DNA from: Bosea sp. NBC_00550
GTDB lineage: Bacteria > Pseudomonadota > Alphaproteobacteria > Rhizobiales > Beijerinckiaceae
Assembly: GCF_026020075.1 (NCBI RefSeq)
Contig: NZ_CP102772.1
Span: 2,604,001 to 2,668,000 of the forward strand
Direction of reading: 5' to 3'
Length of the DNA: 64,000 nt
Part shown: one piece after another, positions 44,072 to 53,172 of the stretch
How the letters are laid out: each line of letters opens with the position of its first letter
How positions within the stretch are numbered: the first letter of the stretch is position 1
Translations under genes and position numbers: made by a program
Notes under the pieces: model-generated
What the model saw: only the letters and a program-made list of their open reading frames with translations
Told to the model about the DNA's origin: nothing
Database searches by the model: none

Positions 44072-44827
44072 CTAGCTCAGCTTCATGCGGCGCGGGATAG
44101 CGCCGCCGCCGTCGACGGATAGGGTCGCTCCTGTCGTGAACGATGCCGCGCTCGACGCCAGAAAGGCGACCGCCTTTGCCATCTCGCCCTCGCGAATGAG
44201 GCGGCCGAGCGGAAGTTGCGAGGTGATCGCCTCGGCGTAGCCAGCCGGCATCGGACCATCGGCTCCGCCAAGCGCAAGGCCGGGCTCGACCATGTTAACG
44301 CGGATGCCATGGGGGGAGAGTTCGAGCGCGATGCCCTTCATCATCCATTCGAGCGCGCGCTTGGAGGCGCAATAGGCCAGCCCGTTGGTGCGCAGGATGT
44401 GAGCTGCGGCTGAGCCGATGAAGACGAAGCAGCCCTCCCGCCTCTCGCTGATCATGGCCTCGCCGAAATAGCGGGCAAGAAAGAAATTGGCGCGAACGTT
44501 TACATCGAAGACGCGGTCGAATACCTCCGGCTTGGTGTCGAACAATCCGCCGAAAGGATAGATGCCGGCATTGGCGACGACGATTTCAGGGGTTCCCATG
44601 CGCACACCGACGTCGTCGCGGAATTGCTGAATCTGCCCCATGTCGGTCAAATCACAATCGAACAATTCCGCAAGAGGAGTGTCTGCGCTCCCCGCTTCGG
44701 TCATGCGCAGATCGGTGAGCGCCAGCCTTGCTCCCAGCGCAGCAAAGTGGCGTGCGAGCTCTCGGCCATAGATGCCGGCCGCCCCCGTCACCACAACCAG
44801 CTTGTTGCGGAATTCGCCGGTGGTCAT
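44072..44827 (-). CDS. Short-chain dehydrogenase/reductase
   Basis: A 251-residue SDR started at MTTGEFRNKLVVVTG (44827), overlapping the permease stop by 4 bases. The cofactor loop is TGAAGIYGRELARHF (Tyr replaces the usual Ile/Leu-Gly spacing), the acidic residue after strand 2 (ALTDLRM) suggests NAD preference, and the active site is GSAAAHILRTNGLAYCASKR with Tyr-x3-Lys. It lies inside a transporter gene set, so it probably acts on the imported compound. Confidence 0.9.
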   Translation of the reverse strand: MTTGEFRNKLVVVTGAAGIYGRELARHFAALGARLALTDLRMTEAGSADTPLAELFDCDLTDMGQIQQFRDDVGVRMGTPEIVVANAGIYPFGGLFDTKPEVFDRVFDVNVRANFFLARYFGEAMISERREGCFVFIGSAAAHILRTNGLAYCASKRALEWMMKGIALELSPHGIRVNMVEPGLALGGADGPMPAGYAEAITSQLPLGRLIREGEMAKAVAFLASSAASFTTGATLSVDGGGAIPRRMKLS

Positions 44828-45642
44828 GTGGGAGCTCCAATATTGCGTATGCCAAAGATCCGATCCACGACGAACAGCGTCGCGAGCGCGAGCAACATCT
44901 GCACGGTGCTGACTGCAGCGATGGAGGGATCGAACTGGTTTTCGGTGTAGCTGAGTAGAATGACCGGGAGAGTGCTCGTCTCCGGACTCCCGAAGAAGAA
45001 CGAAATCGGCAGATTGTCGAGCGAGATCAGGAAGGCAAACAGCGCGCCTGCGAAAATGCCGGGGCTCACCAGAGGTAGCGTGACATATCTGAAGGTCTGC
45101 CAACGCGAGGCGCCGAGTATCATCGCGGCTTCCTCAACATCGGCCGGCTGTGAGCGATAAACACCGATCACGGTGCGCACGATATAAGGCACGGCGACGA
45201 CGCTGTGGGCAATCAGCAGGGCCAACAGCGAAAGCCCGAAGCCGAGCGTGGACAGGTAGAACAGAAGCGCAAATCCAAGCACGATCAGCGGCATGGAAAT
45301 TGGCGCGACGAGAAATGTCGCGATGGCATCGGCCGCTTTCGAGCGGCTTCTTGCCAGCGCCAGGGCCGCCGGCACGCCGATCGCGGTCGCAAACAGAGTC
45401 GAGAGCACTGCGACCTTAATGCTGACAATCAACGAATTCAGAAAGGGCTCGTATTCGACCACGCGGCGAAACCAGCGCAGGGAGTAAGACTGAATTGGAA
45501 AGCCGATATAGCTTTGGGCCGAAAACGACATCCACACGACAATCGCGATGGGCGCGATCAGAAAAACGAAGAATACCAGCATGAAGGCGCGCAGCGCCCA
45601 GGCGGGCATATCTTCAGACAGGCGATGGACGAATTTTCTCAT
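44824..45642 (-). CDS. ABC transporter permease (PotC-like)
   Basis: A 272-residue protein with six membrane segments. The EAA loop is VEEAAMILGASRWQTFRYVT (about residues 168-187). It is preceded by a partner permease with an ATGA overlap and followed by the SDR gene. Together they form the heterodimeric channel of a polyamine/opine-type importer. Confidence 0.93.
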   Translation of the reverse strand: MRKFVHRLSEDMPAWALRAFMLVFFVFLIAPIAIVVWMSFSAQSYIGFPIQSYSLRWFRRVVEYEPFLNSLIVSIKVAVLSTLFATAIGVPAALALARSRSKAADAIATFLVAPISMPLIVLGFALLFYLSTLGFGLSLLALLIAHSVVAVPYIVRTVIGVYRSQPADVEEAAMILGASRWQTFRYVTLPLVSPGIFAGALFAFLISLDNLPISFFFGSPETSTLPVILLSYTENQFDPSIAAVSTVQMLLALATLFVVDRIFGIRNIGAPT

Positions 45643-46529
45643 GGCTTCGTTCCGCGTCGCCGAAGAAGGCGCGCCTGAATGACGAGGCAGATCACTGCAG
45701 ACATGAGCAGGACGTTGCTCATCGCCCCAGCGAGGACGAAATCACGCGTCGAATTGATTTGCTGATAGATGAGCAGCGGAAAGGTCTGCAGGCTGCCGCC
45801 ACCGAGCAACAGCAGTGTAACGAAACTGCCGTTGGCCAACATGAACACGAGGATGAAGCCGGTGCCGATTCCATCCAGCGTGAGGGGAGCGGTAATCCGG
45901 AAGAACGTCGATGCACGCCCAGCACCGAGCAGGCGCGCCGATTCTTCAAGCCGGCGGTCGACACCTTGCAGCGACGAGGTAATGGCGAGAACCATGAACG
46001 GAACCAGCACCTGAACCGTCGCCAATAGCGCGATTACGGGGCCATTGAGCAGATTGAGGGGGCGCTCGATCAGGCCGAATTCCATCATGAACGCATTGGC
46101 AAAGCCCTGCCGCGCCAGCAGGACGCGCCAGCCGAAGGTTCGCATGATGATGGAGGTGAGCAGCGGCGCCACGAGGAAGAAGATGCACAGGCCATAGAGC
46201 CGCCCGGCGTGCCGCACCATGAAATAGGCGACGGGATAGCCGACCAGCAGGCAGGCGAGCGTCACGGCGAAGCTAAAGCCGAGAGTGACGCCAAGAACTT
46301 CAAGATAATAGGGATCAAAAAACAGACGCTTGTACGGCGCGAACGACCATCCCCCGTCGGCACCCACGCTGCGGATCATGTTGTCCGCGAGCGGGAACAG
46401 GAAGAAGGCCAGCATGAAGAATACGGCCGGTAGAGACCAGACGAGCGAGATAGTCGGCCCGCTCGACGAACGGCCGGTCATGGTTTTCCAGAAGCGTCGG
46501 GCTTTGCCCGACGCCAGAGTCATCGTCAT
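45639..46529 (-). CDS. ABC transporter permease (PotB-like)
   Basis: About 296 residues from MTMTLASGKARR (46529, with GAAGGGT upstream). Six membrane segments are evident. The EAA loop is LEESARLLGAGRASTFFRIT (about residues 201-220). GPTISLVWSLPAVFFMLAFF is the first helix. It lies 26 bases after the binding-protein stop and overlaps the PotC-like gene. Confidence 0.92.
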   Translation of the reverse strand: MTMTLASGKARRFWKTMTGRSSSGPTISLVWSLPAVFFMLAFFLFPLADNMIRSVGADGGWSFAPYKRLFFDPYYLEVLGVTLGFSFAVTLACLLVGYPVAYFMVRHAGRLYGLCIFFLVAPLLTSIIMRTFGWRVLLARQGFANAFMMEFGLIERPLNLLNGPVIALLATVQVLVPFMVLAITSSLQGVDRRLEESARLLGAGRASTFFRITAPLTLDGIGTGFILVFMLANGSFVTLLLLGGGSLQTFPLLIYQQINSTRDFVLAGAMSNVLLMSAVICLVIQARLLRRRGTKP

Positions 46530-46555
46530 AGAGCCGTCACCCTTCCTGGCGTGTC

Positions 46556-47605
46556 CTACGCGCGGATTTCGCGATTCCAGCGATCCAGCCATTCACGTTG
46601 CGCGATTCCCGTCTTCTCGAACGGAGGCCAGCGGGTTTCCTGCCAGGGCGTGATGCGCGAGCCCAGCGGCTCGGGATAGTCCACCTTCGAATTGCTGACG
46701 CCAAAATTCATACGCTTGGCAACCTCGGCCTGGGGGCCCGGCGAGAGCAGCGAATTGATGTATTCCCACGCCGCATCAGAGCCGTTTTTCACCTTCTGGG
46801 CGATCGACGGCTGCATGACCCCGCCCTCGGTCGGATTGACGTATCGAATCCATTTGGCGCCAGCATCGAAATGTGCCCAGGCCCGGCCATCGACGTAGAC
46901 GGCCACATCAGCCTCGCCGGATTCGAGCTGAGTCAACGGATCGGATATGCCAGTCCAGAAGACGCTATTGGCCTTCATCTGCTTAATTGCCTCGAAGGCC
47001 GGCGTGACATTGTCGACGCTTCCTCCAAGCGCGTCTGCCAGGGACCAGATGAGAATCTGTGGCGTGCCCGTGTAGGCGGCACTGGGAAGCGAAGCACGCC
47101 AGCGGCCCTTGATGGTCCCCTCGACGAACTCCTTAAAGCTCTTGGGCGGCTGCTTCACGCGCTCGTGGTAGGCAAGGCCCCACGCCCCGTAAGTGAAAAG
47201 GACGCCGTTCCCTTCGACCACATCAAGGAAACGGGCCGGTACGTCAGCGAGGTTGGGGACCTTGTCCTTTGCCATCGGCTCGACGAGGCCGGTCTTCCCG
47301 GCGATCAGGGCGAGATCGACAGTGTTCATCAACACGTCGATCGGCGGCTTAGCTCGATTGGCCTCAATTTGAGCCATCCATTGCTGCGGGCCGCCGATGA
47401 GGACGTTCGCGCGGACCCCGGTCCGCTTGGTGAAGTCGGGAACCATGACGTCGCGGATGGTCTGCTCCCAGATTCCCCCGAAGGCGGTCACCGTGATCGC
47501 TTGCGACTGCGCATGAGCGCCGCCAATGCGCAGCCCGCCGGTGGCGAGGCCCACGGCTCCCGCGCCGAGTCCCCGGATCAATTTGCGACGGTTGAGGTCA
47601 AGCAT
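46556..47605 (-). CDS. ABC transporter periplasmic binding protein (PotD-like)
   Basis: A 349-residue protein started at MLDLNRRKLIRGLG (47605), a Tat-type signal (NRRKLIRG) with cleavage probably after AHAQS near residue 32. The mature protein has VTAFGGIWEQTIRDVMVPDF, GVLFTYGAWGLAYHERVKQP and LTQLESGEADVAVYVDGRAW, typical of SBP_bac_8/PotD-like proteins that bind polyamines or opines. Its start overlaps the end of the IclR gene by 8 bases, so regulator and transporter are co-expressed. Confidence 0.92.
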   Translation of the reverse strand: MLDLNRRKLIRGLGAGAVGLATGGLRIGGAHAQSQAITVTAFGGIWEQTIRDVMVPDFTKRTGVRANVLIGGPQQWMAQIEANRAKPPIDVLMNTVDLALIAGKTGLVEPMAKDKVPNLADVPARFLDVVEGNGVLFTYGAWGLAYHERVKQPPKSFKEFVEGTIKGRWRASLPSAAYTGTPQILIWSLADALGGSVDNVTPAFEAIKQMKANSVFWTGISDPLTQLESGEADVAVYVDGRAWAHFDAGAKWIRYVNPTEGGVMQPSIAQKVKNGSDAAWEYINSLLSPGPQAEVAKRMNFGVSNSKVDYPEPLGSRITPWQETRWPPFEKTGIAQREWLDRWNREIRA

Positions 47606-48422
47606 CTCTCTTCTCCCTGTTGCTTTGTCGTTGTTTGGCGTCTGCGGCGGCTTGATTGCCGTCGCGCCGCAAAGGCGCATGGGCCGCCGCAAGCCTCCCG
47701 GTAACTTCGGCGGCGGCGGATTTGAGCGCGCCGATGATCTCGTCACGGTCGGCTAGGAAACGCACCGTCACAGCTCCGACAGTAAGCGCCCCGGCGATCG
47801 CGCCAGAAGGGCTGAACACGGGAGCTGAAATTCCGGTCGCTCCTGCTGCCCATTGATCAATGTTGAGCGCGATACCCTCGGCGCGAACCGTTTCAAGGTC
47901 AGCAAGAAACGTGGATTTATCGACATCCCTATGTAACTGAAGATAGTGGCTAACGGCGCCCGCCGGCGAATGTGCGAGCAGTACACGGCCACTTGCGGTG
48001 CGATGTGCAACGCGAAGCTGGCCAAGATCGGCATCGTAGCGGATCTCGCGCGGCGAGACGACCTTGGTCAGCATCCGAACGCGGTTGTCGCTCGTCAATG
48101 CGGATAAATGCGAGGTTTCCTGCAAGCAGCGCGTCAACTCGCCCATCACCGGCAATGCGAGCCGCACCATAAGTGCGAGCGGCCCGCCAATCCAGCCAAG
48201 ATCATGCTGCCGCAAGGCCGGGTTGACGAGATATCGATCATAGGCGTCGCGCATTACGTAGGCACGATCAACCAGCGTCCTCAGCAGCATCAACGTGCTG
48301 CTCTTCGGCGCATCGAGCAATCTCGCGATCTCGCCCAACGACAAGCCAGCATCAGCCGTCGATAGGACCTCGAGACAGTCCAGGACGCGAACGGCCGATT
48401 TCACTTGCGAGTTCACATCCAT
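47598..48422 (-). CDS. IclR family transcriptional regulator
   Basis: A 274-residue protein started at MDVNSQVKSAVRVLDCLEVL (48422). The winged helix-turn-helix spans about residues 5-65 (LSLGEIARLLDAPKSSTLML), and the IclR effector domain follows (AHRTASGRVLLAHSPAG, about residues 140-156, and ISAPVFSPSGAIAGALTVGA, about 212-231). It is the first gene of the - strand transporter operon and divergent from the M28 gene across 140 bases. That suggests autoregulation and control of both directions. Confidence 0.92.
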   Translation of the reverse strand: MDVNSQVKSAVRVLDCLEVLSTADAGLSLGEIARLLDAPKSSTLMLLRTLVDRAYVMRDAYDRYLVNPALRQHDLGWIGGPLALMVRLALPVMGELTRCLQETSHLSALTSDNRVRMLTKVVSPREIRYDADLGQLRVAHRTASGRVLLAHSPAGAVSHYLQLHRDVDKSTFLADLETVRAEGIALNIDQWAAGATGISAPVFSPSGAIAGALTVGAVTVRFLADRDEIIGALKSAAAEVTGRLAAAHAPLRRDGNQAAADAKQRQSNREKRDA

Positions 48423-48562
48423 CAACTCTATTCTACCTGCTGAACGATACTCAACGAACGGTCGAGCCGTCAACCGGCTGTATAATCGAACGGAACCGTG
48501 GAGGTGGCACGACCTGCCGTGGCCGGCGTGGTGCGCCGCCAGAAACGATCGGAGGGCGGGAG

Positions 48563-50293
48563 ATGATCATGGCGCACGAGATGATCGAAACGCTGTGCGG
48601 AGCAGTGAGCGCCACTGCGATGATGGAGCATCTTGAGGTATTTGCTCGCCGTGTGAAATTATCGGGAACGCCTGAGGAGCTCGAAAGCTTTCGGTACCTG
48701 CAGTCGCGACTTGATACCTATGGGCTAAAAACCCATCTGATCCTTCACGATGCCTATATCAGCCTGCCGGGTGATGCTTATATTGAAGTCGATGGAAGTA
48801 GGCTTCAATGCATTACGCAATCATTCTCACGCCCCTCGCCGGCGGGCGGCGTGCATGCGCCAATCGTCTATGCAGGCGCTGGGCTACCGAAAGATTTTGC
48901 GGCTCTCGATGCGCGCGGCAAGATCGTTCTCCTCGAACATATCGCCAATCCTGGAGCGGCCCTCCGGTCTTCGAGAGCAGGCGCGGTTGGGCAGATCCAT
49001 ATCAGCCCACATGAACACCTCCACGAGATGTGCATTTCCTCGGTCTGGGGCAGCCCGAGCGACGAAACGATGGACCGATTGCCCAGCACGGTCGTGGTCA
49101 GCGTCAGGAAAGTTGATGGCGACGCGCTCAAGCGACGCATCGAGGCCGGCGAAACAATCGAAGCAACACTGCACGCGGAAGTAGATACCGGCTGGCGGAA
49201 AACGCCGCTATTGACGGGAGATCTGATCCGAAAAAATGCAGGGCCGGACGAGCCTTTCGTCATGTTTTCGGGCCATCATGACACTTGGCATCTTGGGGTC
49301 ATGGATAACGGCACCGCGAACGCGACCATGCTTGAGATTGCCCGCCTTTTCGCGGCAAATCGCTCGCACCTTCGGCGTAGCCTCAGGCTGTGCTTTTGGT
49401 CCGGCCATTCTCACGGCCGCTATTCAGGCTCAACTTGGTACGCTGACAATTACTGGAAAGAGCTGGCGACGCGCTGCGTCGCGCATGTGAACATCGATTC
49501 GACGGGCGCATTCGGCAACACGGTGTTGACGGATGCTCTATCGTCCTCGGAACTCTTCGGGCTGGCGTCGGAAGCGATCAAGCAGCAGGGAGACCAGACG
49601 CTCGACCGCCACCGCATGAGCAGAGCGGGTGATCAATCGTTCTGGGGAATCGGGGTTCCCTCAATGTTCATGGGGATGGGCGAGCAGCCGCTCGGTACGG
49701 CTAATGTGATGGGCGCCGTACTCGGTGGCATAAATCGCAAGGCTGCCGGCTTTGGTTGGTGGTGGCACACACCTGACGATACGCTCGACAAGATCGATAA
49801 GGACCTGTTGGTCCGCGACGCACGCATTTATGTTCACGCATTGTGGCGCCTCTTGACTGATCGTATTTTGCCGCTCGACTACGCGGCTCATGCCGCGGCG
49901 CTGGCCGAGGAAATCGGAGAGATAGAAAAAGGCCTTGCCGGAGCGCTGAACCTGACGGAGCTGGCATGCTCGCTTGCGGCTATGCGGGAGGCTGCAGGAG
50001 CGCTCCGAGACCAAGCCGCAAGCAACATTTCCGATGCTGAAGCAGACCGGATCAATTCAGCAATTGTAGCGACGTCACGAGCAATGGTTCCGATGGACTA
50101 TACAAGCGGTGATCGGTTTGAGCCTGACCCGGCGCTCACGCAGACGCCCTACCCTATCCTCGATCCGCTCCGTCGTCTTGCCGCCGCGGCAAGCGATTCG
50201 GGCGAAACTAGGTTCTTCGCGGTTTCGGCAAAACGCGGCCTGAACCGCCTCGTTCACGCGCTCAACCAGGCTACAACTGCGCTCCGGCGCTAG
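48563..50293 (+). CDS. M28-type metallopeptidase-like protein lacking the usual catalytic Glu pair
   Basis: A 576-residue protein with no signal peptide; GGAGGG lies 7-12 bases before the ATG. A PA-like insert (residues about 100-190) precedes an M28 core: FVMFSGHHDTWHLGVMDNGT (about 233-252), with the first His-Asp metal ligands and the bridging Asp, and later DQSFWGIGVPSMF and WWWHTPDDTLDKIDKDLLV. Where M28 enzymes have a catalytic Glu-Glu (EEQGLLGS-like), this protein has WSGHSHGRYSGSTWYADNYW. It may be a non-canonical peptidase or amidohydrolase. It is divergent from the IclR operon and may process a peptide or amide imported by that system. Confidence 0.83.
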   Translation: MIMAHEMIETLCGAVSATAMMEHLEVFARRVKLSGTPEELESFRYLQSRLDTYGLKTHLILHDAYISLPGDAYIEVDGSRLQCITQSFSRPSPAGGVHAPIVYAGAGLPKDFAALDARGKIVLLEHIANPGAALRSSRAGAVGQIHISPHEHLHEMCISSVWGSPSDETMDRLPSTVVVSVRKVDGDALKRRIEAGETIEATLHAEVDTGWRKTPLLTGDLIRKNAGPDEPFVMFSGHHDTWHLGVMDNGTANATMLEIARLFAANRSHLRRSLRLCFWSGHSHGRYSGSTWYADNYWKELATRCVAHVNIDSTGAFGNTVLTDALSSSELFGLASEAIKQQGDQTLDRHRMSRAGDQSFWGIGVPSMFMGMGEQPLGTANVMGAVLGGINRKAAGFGWWWHTPDDTLDKIDKDLLVRDARIYVHALWRLLTDRILPLDYAAHAAALAEEIGEIEKGLAGALNLTELACSLAAMREAAGALRDQAASNISDAEADRINSAIVATSRAMVPMDYTSGDRFEPDPALTQTPYPILDPLRRLAAAASDSGETRFFAVSAKRGLNRLVHALNQATTALRR

Positions 50294-50387
50294 AGTTTTG
50301 GGAAGAAGCTCTGCCTAAAATCGCGCGCCAAGATTAAACGAAACATGAACGTAATGCAGCGTGCAAATGCTTAGTTGGAAGGCGAAG

Positions 50388-51091
50388 CGGCCCGAAACCT
50401 TCGGCACCGTATGCTCGGTATTCCACTCCGGCTGCTCACTCGATCCGCGCTGGATCCAGCGCCGCTCGAGGCATGAGCGGCTGATCATCCATACCGATTG
50501 GCCGCGCGCCGCGCGAGGGGAGCATGCCCAGGCGATCGTCAAGGCGGTCGGCCTGCCTCAGGCCCATCTCGTTCTCTATCCGCAGGAGATCAGCGGCGGC
50601 CAGCAGCGCTGTGTCGGGCTTGCGCGCATCCTCGTCGCAACTCATCATCTTCGACGAGCCGGCCTCTGGTCTCGACGTGTCCGTCCAACGGACTGTGCCG
50701 GCGCTGGTTCGCGATCTCAGGCGAGTTCGACCTCATCTATCTCTTCATCAGCCACGACCTCGCCGTTGTGCGGTCGATCTGCGACCTCGTCGTCGTGATG
50801 TATCTCGGCCGCATCGTCGAGATCGGCAGGACGGCTGACGTCCTCCACGGCCCGCGCCACCCTTATCCGCGTTCGCTTCTGGCGGCAGCGCCGCGCATCG
50901 GCGGACCGCGTGTGACAAAGAACTTCATCCTCCAGGGCGAGCCGGCCAATCCCCCCAATGTCCCCTTCGGCTGCCGCTTCCGCACCCGCTGTACCCTCAC
51001 AATTCAGGTCTGTGCCGAGACCGAGACCCAGGTTGAGTTCGAACATCATCACGGCGTCGCCTGTCTCTGTTGGCGCGAGCAAACTGCGTGA
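50388..51091 (+). pseudogene. Frameshifted oligopeptide ABC ATPase (DppF/OppF-like)
   Basis: The C-terminal two thirds of a DppF-like ATPase can be followed only by switching frames. CSLDPRW and [17 protein letters not shown] (to about 50640) lie in one frame, [20 protein letters not shown] (about 50645-50705) in the next, and [20 protein letters not shown] to [15 protein letters not shown] (about 50725-50900) in the third. The C-terminal oligo_HPY part with its Cys region follows to the stop at 51091. The Walker A half is missing. At least two frameshifts plus truncation mean no functional product. Its remaining stop overlaps the MFS start (GTGA), showing they were once one operon. Confidence 0.85.
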
Positions 51092-52341
51092 GCACGCCAT
51101 CTGAGGTAAGACCTGACAAAAGTGGGCCTGCCGGACAGGGGCCGTCCTGGGTGACGGCACTGGTCACGATGGTCGCTGTGCAGATGGCAACCGCCTTCCT
51201 CTCGCGCATTCCGCCCACACTGGCGCCGGCGCTTGCCGCCGAGCGTGGTTGGTCGGACGCGGTGGTCGGTTACCTCGCCAGCATGAATACGCTCGGGTCG
51301 ATCTTGTTTCTTGCACTCGGCGCACCGTTCCTGCGCCGGCTTGGCTCCGTAAGATCACTGCAGTCAGGTCTAATCCTCGGGGTCGTTGGGTTGACGCTGC
51401 TGCTGCCGCCCTTCTCCGCAATGGCTGCAATGGCTTCTCTCCTAATCGGGGTTGGCTACGGCCCATCCTCCCCGGCCGGAAACGATGTTCTTCACAGAAC
51501 GGCCTCTCCGCAGCGACGAGCTATGATCTTCTCGATCAAGCAGGCAGGGGTGCCCTTGGGCGGCATCATCGCTGGGCTAGTCTTACCCCCGATCGTCGCC
51601 AGCTTCGGCTGGCGGGTTTCGCTGCTTGTGTCCGGACTATTCGTTTTGGCGATTATCTTGGCCGTGCAGCCGATGCGTGCAGGTCTAGATGCCAGCCGGA
51701 ATCGTGACCAGGCCTTGACGATGCGCGCACTCTTCGCGCCCGCCAACATCCTCTCGTCACTATCGGCCGTCACAGCGTCGCCCTCGCTCTTCCGCCTCGC
51801 AGCAGCGGGCGCGTGCCTCGCGATCGGCCAAGGGATCTGGTTTGCCTATCTGATGACCTTTGCGGTTTCCGTCCTCGGCTACGATCTCAAAGCCGCCGGC
51901 GCTGCCTTCGCGATCATGCAAGCCACGAGTGTCCTGGGCCGGATTCTTCTCGGCTGGGTCGCCGACCGATACGGCTCACCGCGGCGGCTTCTGGGCCTGA
52001 TCGGTCTCGCGTCCGGGCTGACGTCGCTCGCCCTGGCCTTCGTCGGGCCAAGCTGGGCATTTCCTACTTTCTGTGCGTTAGCCGCGGTCGCCGGCATCAG
52101 CATATCCAGTTGGAACGGTGTTCAGCTCTCGGAGGTGGCCCGTGCCTGCCCATCCCATCTGGTGCGGGAGGCATCCGCAGGAGCTACCCTGATCATCTTT
52201 CTCGGTTATGTCGTCGCGCCGGCAGCGTTTGCCCTGCTGTTGTCGCTGACAGGGCGTTTCGACATTGGATTTCTGGTCTGCGCCTGCTCGGGGGTCCTGT
52301 GCTTCGCGATCATGCAAGGCCCAAAGCACAAATCGGGTTAA
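51088..52341 (+). CDS. Major facilitator superfamily transporter
   Basis: A 417-residue protein from the GTG at 51088, which overlaps the stop of the pseudogene (GTGA); a TTG 18 bases upstream is an alternative. Twelve membrane segments are visible. The loop between helices 2 and 3 ([20 protein letters not shown]) and [20 protein letters not shown] in the second half are the usual MFS A-motif positions. The substrate is unknown. It resembles organic-acid or drug carriers of the CynX/MFS_1 type. It appears intact although its upstream partner is decayed. Confidence 0.9.
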   Translation: MSTPSEVRPDKSGPAGQGPSWVTALVTMVAVQMATAFLSRIPPTLAPALAAERGWSDAVVGYLASMNTLGSILFLALGAPFLRRLGSVRSLQSGLILGVVGLTLLLPPFSAMAAMASLLIGVGYGPSSPAGNDVLHRTASPQRRAMIFSIKQAGVPLGGIIAGLVLPPIVASFGWRVSLLVSGLFVLAIILAVQPMRAGLDASRNRDQALTMRALFAPANILSSLSAVTASPSLFRLAAAGACLAIGQGIWFAYLMTFAVSVLGYDLKAAGAAFAIMQATSVLGRILLGWVADRYGSPRRLLGLIGLASGLTSLALAFVGPSWAFPTFCALAAVAGISISSWNGVQLSEVARACPSHLVREASAGATLIIFLGYVVAPAAFALLLSLTGRFDIGFLVCACSGVLCFAIMQGPKHKSG

Positions 52342-52504
52342 GAGCCGCTGATGCCCGTCGAGGCGATCCGGTTCTTTCGCGTCGCCCCGCCTCCCGCGCG
52401 CAAAAGCGGATCCCTGATCTGCCCCTGGCGCGAAAAGACTCAGACTTGATACGGCCTATATGAGATGTGCGCGGGTGGGGTGGCGTGCCTTGAGCGCCGG
52501 ATCT

Positions 52505-52770
52505 TTCGTCAGGCCCTGAGGTGGTCCAGAAGCTCCTTCTTCAGCGCGCCTCGCGGCTGGATGAACAGGCTGCGATAGATGGTTTCGTGCGACACCTGAT
52601 TGTGCGGCTACGCGGGCCGATGCGCGCTTGAGCCAGCCGGCAACCTGCTCGGGCGACCACTTCCGCCGCAGCTTGACGCGGAATTTTCCCAGCGGGCCAG
52701 GAAGGCTTCTTCGGTCTCGGATAGGGACGGCCTGCCTCGCAATTCGCGGAGCACGGCTCCGCCCACAGCG
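52505..52770 (-). pseudogene. IS30-family transposase fragment
   Basis: On the - strand, LRRKWSPEQVAGWLKRA (about 52615-52680) is followed, after a frameshift, by QVSHETIYRSLFIQPRGALK and KELLDHLR (about 52515-52610). This is the IS30 transposase pattern just before the DDE domain. The catalytic domain is absent, and the fragment stops where the IS6-type end begins. Confidence 0.75.
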
Positions 52771-52774
52771 AGCG

Positions 52775-53165
52775 TGCCCGTCACGGGAATGGGCGATTTG
52801 AGTTTGGGCGGTTACCGGCTGTCCAAACAAATCCGCTCCACCAGCGCTCTTGTCAGACCGGAGCCCGGTAATCTCGAAACTTACTAAACGGTTAGGACGC
52901 CGATGAGGCCGGCGACTCTGTCGGCGGCCGTGGTTCGCGGCGCAGCTATAGGAGCATTCTCACGCCTTGAATCTGGCGAGGTTCGTTTTGGGGTGGTACC
53001 CGGGTATCCGCTTGTGTGAAGAGTTTCGGATGCCGGCCCCTGCGGGCGGGTTCGGACGTGGCTGAGGGCCGGCGGTGCTGTCACGTTAACTGGCGGCGGG
53101 CTTCATGAGGCGCATTTGGCTGCGTGACAGGCTCCGCCTTTGACAGACATTCCCGTGACAATGCC
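52775..53165. mobile_element. Short IS6-type derivative with inverted ends (about 390 bases)
   Basis: The left end GCCCGTCACGGGAATGGGCG (52776-52795) and the right end ATTCCCGTGACAATGCC (53149-53165) are inverted copies of the IS6-type terminus seen elsewhere in the window. The space between is far shorter than a full IS6 element and has no transposase frame. It looks like an internal-deletion derivative, or two unrelated ends brought together. The right end lies only 7 bases from the stop codon of the anthranilate-synthase-like gene. Confidence 0.6.
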
Positions 53166-53172
53166 CACCAGA

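Larger units (their letters stand above)
52342..53172. other. Gene-poor region of insertion-sequence debris
   Basis: No complete gene was found. The stretch holds an IS30-like transposase fragment and a short IS6-type derivative, listed separately. A + strand frame near 52900-53020 reads GAFSRLESGEVRFGVVPGYP, a fragment I cannot assign. Confidence 0.6.
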
